Below, piece by piece: positions 15,493 through 20,133 of a stretch of 20,133 nucleotides of DNA (position 1 is the stretch's first letter; each line of letters begins with the position of its first letter). This DNA comes from Candidatus Aerophobus profundus SCGC AAA252-L23 (GTDB lineage Bacteria > Aerophobota > Aerophobia > Aerophobales > Aerophobaceae). The notes beneath the pieces were generated by a model that was given only the letters and a program-made list of their open reading frames with translations, was not told where the DNA came from and did not search any database. Both the position numbers and the translations under genes were made by a program. The stretch covers positions 21,315 to 41,447 of the forward strand of contig AQRW01000175.1 in the NCBI GenBank assembly GCA_000402295.1. Reading direction: 5' to 3'.

Positions 15493-16747
15493 TGCTGCTA
15501 ATTCCTGATACCACAGCGAGGATTGGCCAGAAGTAATATTGAAAGGCCGCTGTGGCCATAAGGTTGTCCGAGAATGACCCGATCAGCCAGCATCCATAAA
15601 GCCCCAGAGAGAGATAGGAGAGATCCTTGATTTCCCCTCGAGGCAACTTCCTGTAACAGCGTATAATTTCTCTTCCTACTAAAAAAAGAAATCCCAGAAA
15701 ACAAGAAAGTCCTACTATTCCCAATTCTACCAGAAAACCAATGTAGTCATTGTGAGCAGAGCGCTGGCCTGCTATAGTTATTGCCTTCAGACCATATCCG
15801 AACCAGGAAGCTTTCTTCCACTGGCTAAGAAGAGTACACCAATGGAGAATTCTCCAGCCCAACGAACTGTTTGATTCTCCCGTTTCAAACATTTGGGGGA
15901 AATCTCTCATCGTCTGAAGAACTTCGCTTATTCTTACCTGACCGAAATGGGTACCCAGAAAAATTGCCAAAAATGCAGTTAGAACCGAAACTAAAATGAT
16001 TCTGTATCTCAGCTTGGCCCTCATACTCAGGAATAAGAGCAAAAAAGCTAAAAGAATGGCTCCGGCTAAACTGAAAGTATTGATGAGAATGAAAATCTCG
16101 CCAGCTAAGAGAATCAACCAGGCAATTTTTACCTTACTCCATCGCACTTTCCACAAAGTTAGGCCAATGAAAATGATCAGGTAAAAAGCCAGAGAGTTAG
16201 GGTGAGGGAGACTTCCGAATACCCGGTGAATATCTGAAATCAAGTAGCCTTTTCTTAAAATAATCTGGTAGAAGCTAAATCCCAAAGGGACAATTAAAGA
16301 AAGGAAGAGAATATTTAAGATTTTCTGGTAGTTTCCCTGTCGGACTAACTGAAAAATGAGTAGGTAAATCATTAAAAGGGAGAAAAGTCTAATCCATTCT
16401 ACTGTAGCGAAAATTGCTCTTGTTCCGAAGTTAACAACCGTTAAGATGACCCACGGTATCAAAAGAAGGCACCATACAAGAAAGGCTCGAGAGATTCTGT
16501 CGGAGAACAGTTTGCTTTTGACATCAGGGAGAAACAAAAGAGAGAGAATCCCGGTTAGAAAAATAAAAGAACTTAAAGCAGCGGGAAGATTGAGCTGCAC
16601 TGGCCCAATGGAGACTCTCAGTTTTTGGAAGAGAGTTAAACTGGTCCTTACTGCCAGGATAACGGGTAAGTAGTAAATCACCAAAGACAAGGATCGGCTT
16701 ATTAAATGCCCGAGGCTTGTTGTTAGTTTCCCAGATGTTATCAGCAT
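15479..16747 (-). CDS. O-antigen ligase/polymerase-family membrane protein (copy 2)
   Basis: 422 residues from ATG 16747, about the same length as copy 1. Same order of features: PLGFSFYQIILRKG, SLPHPNSLAFYLIIFIGLTL, TFSLAGAILLAF, WRILHWCTLLSQW, FGYGLKAITI, then AHNDYIGFLVELGIVG. Roughly half of the residues in the central part match copy 1 by eye, and the matching 3' ends also look alike at the DNA level (TATTGAAAGGCCG followed by similar bases). ATG 16747 was chosen because AGGA lies about 4 nt upstream and the N-terminus then matches copy 1; an in-frame TTG at 16828 would add 27 residues and overlap the upstream gene by 14 nt. Whether it ligates or polymerises is unknown; two copies could divide those jobs. 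Confidence 0.87.
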   Translation of the reverse strand: MLITSGKLTTSLGHLISRSLSLVIYYLPVILAVRTSLTLFQKLRVSIGPVQLNLPAALSSFIFLTGILSLLFLPDVKSKLFSDRISRAFLVWCLLLIPWVILTVVNFGTRAIFATVEWIRLFSLLMIYLLIFQLVRQGNYQKILNILFLSLIVPLGFSFYQIILRKGYLISDIHRVFGSLPHPNSLAFYLIIFIGLTLWKVRWSKVKIAWLILLAGEIFILINTFSLAGAILLAFLLLFLSMRAKLRYRIILVSVLTAFLAIFLGTHFGQVRISEVLQTMRDFPQMFETGESNSSLGWRILHWCTLLSQWKKASWFGYGLKAITIAGQRSAHNDYIGFLVELGIVGLSCFLGFLFLVGREIIRCYRKLPRGEIKDLSYLSLGLYGCWLIGSFSDNLMATAAFQYYFWPILAVVSGISSNDNR

Positions 16748-16814
16748 TTTTCCTATTCCCAGGTAAATTATATAGTTGTGCTCTTTTCTTGTCCACCGGG
16801 CAGACCCATTATTT

Positions 16815-18092
16815 TCAGTCCAGGCCAACTTCGGAGATTACTGTTCTGATCTTGCCTGATTTCTCTGAAGGAATGTCGTTTACGACCTCCACTTGAACGG
16901 AGACTTTCTCGCCCAGGCATCCTCGGATAATCTTTTGCTTTATTTCGGCAACTGTCACTTTACTGAAAGAACTATCAACAACTACCTGGACCAGAAATTG
17001 ATCTGATTTCTTCTGGATGATTCGATATTTTCTAATTCCGGGTAGATATTCCAGGACATTTACATTCATAGGTGAAATCATCCGTCCACTGGGCAGGATA
17101 ATACAATCATCTTCCCGGCCGACTATATTTTTCATTAGAGGCCAACCCCGACCACAGGGACATTGTCTATCGTCAGGTACACCGATATCCCCCAGGTTAT
17201 AACGGATGAAAGGCATAGTTCGGTTATAAAGGGAGGTAACCGCAATTCTACCACCTTCTCCTTTGCTCAGAGGAAGCTCTTTATCATTGATGAATTCAAT
17301 TATGTGGCTGTCGCTAATTACATGAAGACCGTTGTGTTTTTCACACTCGAAAGCAATGCGATTAAATTCAGCCGAGCCGTAAAGATTACGGATATCACAA
17401 TCGAATAGCGAAATTACTTCCTTCCTGATAAGATCATACAGGACTTCCCCGTGCGAGAAGACAATTCGAGGACGAAATCTGACTGAACCTGGCTTTTCCT
17501 GTGAAAATAAGGCTAAATTATGAAGGAAGGAAGGGTAAGCATAAATGGCCTCTGGTTTAATCGTGTTTAGTTGAGAAATAATATCTTCCATTAGTTGTTG
17601 GAGGGGGATCTTTATCTTTTTAAATAGCCCCAGTTGTCTATACCAGAACTTGATGACCGGATTGGTAAAAGCTCGTAATTCCACGAGTTTGTCAGTAGCT
17701 TTCAGTCCGCACTCCGTGAGAGCATAACCAATAAGGGCGGTTGAATAGTTCAATGTCTGATGGTTTTGAAACACGGTGAGCACGAGACCCGTAGATCCAG
17801 AGGTGGTATCAATCTTACATTTTTTCGAATTAACCCCTCGGGCTACGGTTTTATTGAGGGAGTTAGCCATATCTTTCTTGGTGAGAATGGGCAGTTTTTT
17901 CAGGTCTTCCACTTCCTGAATATCTGTTGGTTTCAAATTGTTGGATACGAACTGCTCCTGCCAGAAAGGAACTTTCTCGTAGACGAATTTCATTAACTTA
18001 GCCAGCCGGCGAGACTGAATTTCTTTGAGTTCAGTCGGACTCCTCCACTGATTTCTTCTTAGACTGAGAAGGTAATAAAGACTTCGTGGCAC
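16815..18092 (-). CDS. PaaK/CapK-like adenylate-forming enzyme 1
   Basis: 425 residues of the ANL superfamily, phenylacetate-CoA ligase-like branch often called CapK in capsule loci. The phosphate loop TSGSTG lies at 97-102; later come VFSHGEVLYD, the YGSAE aromatic/adenine motif (LYGSAEFNRIAFECEKHNG), RYNLGDIGVP with the Asp that contacts ribose, a CPCGRGWP Cys pair and a C-terminal domain with SEKSGKIRTV holding the likely catalytic Lys. It activates a carboxylic acid as an acyl-AMP, then perhaps a thioester; the acid is unknown. Start is GTG 18092 with AAAGGAGA about 10 nt upstream; this start aligns with the start of enzyme 2. No own promoter is convincing, and it lies 98 nt after enzyme 2. 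Confidence 0.88.
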   Translation of the reverse strand: MPRSLYYLLSLRRNQWRSPTELKEIQSRRLAKLMKFVYEKVPFWQEQFVSNNLKPTDIQEVEDLKKLPILTKKDMANSLNKTVARGVNSKKCKIDTTSGSTGLVLTVFQNHQTLNYSTALIGYALTECGLKATDKLVELRAFTNPVIKFWYRQLGLFKKIKIPLQQLMEDIISQLNTIKPEAIYAYPSFLHNLALFSQEKPGSVRFRPRIVFSHGEVLYDLIRKEVISLFDCDIRNLYGSAEFNRIAFECEKHNGLHVISDSHIIEFINDKELPLSKGEGGRIAVTSLYNRTMPFIRYNLGDIGVPDDRQCPCGRGWPLMKNIVGREDDCIILPSGRMISPMNVNVLEYLPGIRKYRIIQKKSDQFLVQVVVDSSFSKVTVAEIKQKIIRGCLGEKVSVQVEVVNDIPSEKSGKIRTVISEVGLD

Positions 18093-18123
18093 CGCTTCAT
18101 CTCTCCTTTATTGGTAAGGACAG

Positions 18124-18139
18124 GGCGACTAAAGTCGCC
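18124..18139. repeat. REP-like palindrome in the gap between the two PaaK-like genes
   Basis: GGCGACT-AA-AGTCGCC: perfect 7-bp arms around a 2-nt centre. It lies about 30 nt upstream of the GTG start of PaaK-like 1, in the transcribed leader. It belongs to the same family as the copies at 19672, 19726, 19752 and 19837. Confidence 0.8.
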
Positions 18140-18190
18140 TCTCAAGAATTGTAATAAACGAGATAAACCAAACAAATGAAATGAACCTTA

Positions 18191-19522
18191 TTAGACTGAG
18201 GGTGGGGGAGGTTTTAACCTCCCCTTTTCTGGAGGCTTGGGGAGTACTTTTGAGCTGAATACCCGTCGTTTTCCTGACTTATCGGGGTAAATTTCCGCGA
18301 CCACTTCTATATCTAATTTTATTCCCCCCATATATTGGGTAAATTCCTCTCTGATTTTATTCAGGATAGCAGAATCAAAACCTCGATCTTTGACGATTTT
18401 GAGTAGCACCAAATCAGGCGCTGTCTGGATTAACTTGAACTCTCGGACATTTTGACAACCTTGATGCACTACATTCACTACTTGTCCGGAGGAAATTACC
18501 GTCCCGTCAGGTTTTATCAGTAGGTCATTATCTCTTCCTTCAATACTGGAGATGAGGGGAAGCTTCCGCCCACAGGAACACACCTTATTGGTGGGGATGC
18601 ATAAATCCCCTATGCTATAGCGGATGAAAGGCATAGCAAAGTTAAAAAGATTGGTTCCGACAAAGTATCCTGTTTGACCATCACTTACAGTCTTCCCATT
18701 TTTGAGAACCTCTGAAATCAAAAAGTCAATATTTAAGTGATATCCTTGATGTTCCTGGCATTCAAAAGCGATGATTCCCAGTTCCAACGCCACATATACA
18801 TCAAATACTCTTGTCCGGAAGGCCTTATTTATTATCTTGCGCATATAAGAATGGAGAATTTCCGTGGAACTAACTACCAGTTTGGGGTATGGCAGTTTTA
18901 TCCGGTGTTTTTCCAGGTGCTTGGCTAGAAGGTAGAGAGCTGAGGGTTCTCCAATCAAAACCTCGGGCTGATATTCTTGAATTATTCTGACCTGCTCCTT
19001 CAAGGGGAGAAAAGAGGAGATTTGTTTTCTTCGAAAAAGACCCAGTCGACTGAGCAAGTCTTTCTTTTCTTCTGGAGGCTCCCCACCAAAAATTCTGAGA
19101 ATTTTGCCCCGAGGTTTCATTCCCTGGGAAAGGAACAACCGGTACCAAAGAAAAACTTGGTCTAACTTGCGGTGTTTTTCAAAGCAGATAGTGAGGGGCA
19201 TTCCGGTGGAGCCACTGGTCTTCTTGCAGATAATATTCTCTGGAGGTATGTTTTGGGCTAAGAGATTCTCCAGGGGTTGGTTTTTCAGGTCTTTTTTGGT
19301 GGTGATGGGTATTTTAAGGAGATCTTCTGGTTCCTTTATGTCTTCCGGAGTTATCCCGGCCAACTTAAAAAGGTCGTGATAATAAGGCACGTTTTGGTAA
19401 GCATGTTTTATTATTCTCTTCAGCCTGACAGTCTGGATTTGCCTCAGTTTGTCTGAAGGAAGCCATTGGTCGTGAACGACTCTTCTCAGTTGGAAATATT
19501 TAGTTGCCGGTCCGAAGGGCAT
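18191..19522 (-). CDS. PaaK/CapK-like adenylate-forming enzyme 2
   Basis: 443 residues, a paralogue of enzyme 1 with the same domain order. Seen: TSGSTG (102-107), VVSSTEILH, the region equivalent to YGSAE written as VYVALELGIIAFEC, RYSIGDLCIP, CSCGRKLP, GRDNDLLIKPDG and DKSGKRRVF. The usual Gly of the Y-G-x-x-E motif is Val here, so substrate or activity may differ from enzyme 1. After the family ending (SSKVLP) there is a Pro-rich tail of about 15 residues (KPPEKGRLKPPPPSV) encoded by a REP-like palindrome. ATG 19522 has GAGGG about 6 nt upstream and a consensus promoter about 80 nt further up. It is the first gene of the leftward series. Confidence 0.88.
   Translation of the reverse strand: MPFGPATKYFQLRRVVHDQWLPSDKLRQIQTVRLKRIIKHAYQNVPYYHDLFKLAGITPEDIKEPEDLLKIPITTKKDLKNQPLENLLAQNIPPENIICKKTSGSTGMPLTICFEKHRKLDQVFLWYRLFLSQGMKPRGKILRIFGGEPPEEKKDLLSRLGLFRRKQISSFLPLKEQVRIIQEYQPEVLIGEPSALYLLAKHLEKHRIKLPYPKLVVSSTEILHSYMRKIINKAFRTRVFDVYVALELGIIAFECQEHQGYHLNIDFLISEVLKNGKTVSDGQTGYFVGTNLFNFAMPFIRYSIGDLCIPTNKVCSCGRKLPLISSIEGRDNDLLIKPDGTVISSGQVVNVVHQGCQNVREFKLIQTAPDLVLLKIVKDRGFDSAILNKIREEFTQYMGGIKLDIEVVAEIYPDKSGKRRVFSSKVLPKPPEKGRLKPPPPSV
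18205..18224. repeat. REP-like palindrome inside the 3' end of a coding sequence
   Basis: GGGGAGGTT-TT-AACCTCCCC, 9-bp perfect arms around TT. It lies inside the last codons of the PaaK-like 2 gene, where it encodes the extra Pro-rich tail, and ends about 12 nt before the stop. There is no T-run after it on the minus strand, so it does not look like an intrinsic terminator. Confidence 0.8.
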
Positions 19523-19607
19523 ATTATCCCTCTTACCTTACCCTCTGATACAGAAAAAACCTAAAAAAAGCCTAGCCCAAATTTTATTGCCACAAAGCCA
19601 CCATAGC

Positions 19608-19635
19608 ATTATATCGTCGCTATAAGCTATGTCAA
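19608..19635 (-). promoter_or_regulatory. Consensus sigma70-type promoter for the leftward operon
   Basis: On the minus strand: perfect -35 TTGACA (19630-19635), 16-nt spacer, perfect -10 TATAAT (19608-19613). Expected start near 19601, leader about 80 nt to ATG 19522. Both hexamers being exact makes this the strongest promoter match in the window. Confidence 0.8.
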
Positions 19636-19671
19636 TTTTCTTGAGGTATAGGACATTATAAATTATCCCGG

Positions 19672-19687
19672 GGCGACTAAAGTCTCC
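19672..19687. repeat. REP-like palindrome, one arm mismatch
   Basis: GGCGACT-AA-AGTCTCC: same unit as the copy at 18124, but one arm position is mutated (G to T), leaving 6 of 7 pairs. Confidence 0.7.
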
Positions 19688-19719
19688 CTACCTAGGAGTA
19701 ATAGTTTAGATTTCATAAA

Positions 19720-19775
19720 GGTAGCCGCAACCTTTAGGTTGCGCTTGTTTTCGCAGGCTAAAGCCTGCGGCTACC
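19720..19775. repeat. Compound palindromic element (twin hairpins in an outer inverted repeat)
   Basis: Outer arms GGTAGCCGCA (19720-19729) and TGCGGCTACC (19766-19775) are exact 10-bp inverted repeats. Inside are two hairpins: CGCAACCT-TT-AGGTTGCG (19726-19743) and CGCAGGCT-AA-AGCCTGCG (19752-19769), each with 8-bp arms. The arrangement resembles paired REP units (BIME-like). Confidence 0.85.
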
Positions 19776-19787
19776 ACTTTCTATGGA

Positions 19788-19821
19788 ATTGCCACGCCTG
19801 CTTTCTCGGCAGGCTGGCAAT
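19788..19821. repeat. Long hairpin repeat of a different type
   Basis: ATTGCCA-c-GCCTGC, 7-nt loop, GCAGGC-TGGCAAT: 7 plus 6 base pairs with a single bulged C, followed by GACA. The ATTGCCA...GGCAATGACA pattern is the kind of dispersed palindrome seen between genes in many bacterial genomes; it lacks the CTTTAG core of the other units. No T-run follows, so a terminator role is doubtful. Confidence 0.75.
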
Positions 19822-19836
19822 GACAGTTGTGGGTAG

Positions 19837-19854
19837 GGGAGGCTTTAGCCTCCC
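19837..19854. repeat. REP-like palindrome
   Basis: GGGAGGCT-TT-AGCCTCCC, perfect 8-bp arms around TT. Same core as the other units, with arms closest to the copy at 18205. Confidence 0.8.
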
Positions 19855-19879
19855 ATTCTCTTGGCGGTCACCTCCCGGT

Positions 19880-19908
19880 TTGACTTGCCTTCATCTCTTC
19901 ACTATAAT
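19880..19908 (+). promoter_or_regulatory. Near-consensus sigma70-type promoter for the gene at 19955
   Basis: On the plus strand: -35 TTGACT (19880-19885, 5 of 6), 17-nt spacer, perfect -10 TATAAT (19903-19908). Expected start near 19915, leader about 40 nt carrying the AGAGGT ribosome site. Confidence 0.75.
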
Positions 19909-19954
19909 TGCTTTCACTATAAACTTGTCCTTCTCTACTAAGAGGTAGTTTCCT

Positions 19955-20133
19955 ATGCATCTCATCTCTAAAGTTAAACAATACTGGTACTTTACTACCG
20001 GCCTAAGGAGCTTTCTCAAAGATACTATTTCCTTAAAGGAAGCTAAAGAAATAGTAAAGTGGAGGATGGCTCATCGAGAGGAGTTATTCTTATCTATAGT
20101 TAAAAAAGGTATCTACCAATATAAAAAGAGTCC
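19955..20133 (+). CDS. N-terminal part of a gene cut by the window edge; family unsure
   Basis: 59 residues are visible from ATG 19955, whose ribosome site AGAGGT is about 8 nt upstream and whose promoter is strong, so this is a real gene start. The sequence begins MHLISKVKQYWYF, then LRSFLKDTISLKEAKEIVKWRM, REELFLSIVKKGIYQY; it is basic, helical and lacks a signal peptide. From memory this resembles the N-terminal helical region of long AMP-binding (LuxE/PaaK-like) proteins found in polysaccharide loci, which would make it a third adenylate-forming enzyme, but no catalytic motif is inside the window. The frame is open to position 20133. Confidence 0.6.
   Translation, partial: MHLISKVKQYWYFTTGLRSFLKDTISLKEAKEIVKWRMAHREELFLSIVKKGIYQYKKS

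Larger units (their letters stand above)
19523..19954. other. Non-coding island: divergent promoters around a REP-like cluster
   Basis: No credible gene in these 432 bp. It holds, left to right, a minus-strand promoter (19608-19635), a palindrome (19672-19687), a compound palindrome element (19720-19775), a larger hairpin (19788-19821), another palindrome (19837-19854) and a plus-strand promoter (19880-19908). It separates the leftward PaaK-like genes from the next rightward gene. Confidence 0.75.

Noticed and set aside
18205..18224. Palindrome as an intrinsic terminator for the PaaK-like 2 gene
   Set aside because: It lies before the stop codon and no T-run follows on the minus strand.
19672..19854. 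Repeat cluster as a CRISPR array
   Set aside because: Units differ in arm sequence, are unevenly spaced and are palindromic through their centre; no constant repeat with equal spacers and no cas gene.
19739..19948. A 69-codon open frame on the plus strand in the promoter island
   Set aside because: It runs through the palindromes and both parts of the plus-strand promoter, and its composition reflects the repeats.

Overview
The window is a cell-surface polysaccharide biosynthesis region: about 14 protein-coding genes, nearly all for making, moving, joining or decorating glycans. It holds three GT4 glycosyltransferases, a split Alg14/Alg13-type glycosyltransferase, a WbaP-type initiating sugar-1-phosphate transferase, a MOP/Wzx flippase, two paralogous O-antigen ligase/polymerase-type membrane proteins, a NodB-type deacetylase, two acyltransferase-fold (FemAB-like and GNAT) proteins, two PaaK/CapK-like adenylate-forming enzymes and a TMTC-like GT-C membrane protein with eight TPRs. 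A Wzx/Wzy-like route implies an undecaprenyl-phosphate carrier and probably a Gram-negative envelope. The base composition looks moderately AT-rich by eye (not computed), and intergenic palindromes are abundant. No marker gene fixes the taxon; an uncultivated anaerobic lineage such as Omnitrophota or a relative is only a guess.

Layout. 1-6072 (+): FemAB-like gene (cut by the window edge), GT4, flippase and the TMTC-like TPR protein, closely spaced. 6115-7545 (-): WbaP-like initiating transferase, convergent with the TPR gene and divergent from the next operon. 7720-9787 (+): GT4, Alg14-like and Alg13-like genes joined by 4-nt ATGA overlaps. 9881-19522 (-): a long leftward series, read in transcription order as PaaK-like 2, PaaK-like 1, ligase 2, a broken flippase remnant, GNAT, an IS3-type transposase scar, NodB deacetylase, ligase 1 and a GT4. 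19523-19954: a non-coding island with a near-consensus promoter facing each way around a cluster of REP-like palindromes. 19955-end (+): the start of another gene, cut by the window edge.

How they may work together (inference): the WbaP-like enzyme loads the first sugar on the lipid carrier, the GTs extend it, the flippase exports it, and the ligase/polymerase-type proteins polymerise or transfer it outside. The deacetylase, the GNAT protein and the adenylate-forming enzymes could remodel N-acyl groups on the sugars. The TMTC-like protein may instead glycosylate proteins.

The most notable signals are the palindrome family with covarying arms (one copy forms the end of a coding sequence), the decayed flippase that keeps operon-style overlaps with both neighbours, the IS3-family transposase fragment, the paralogous pairs in the leftward series, and the exact 34-residue TPR array. 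I see no RNA genes, CRISPR array or complete mobile element.
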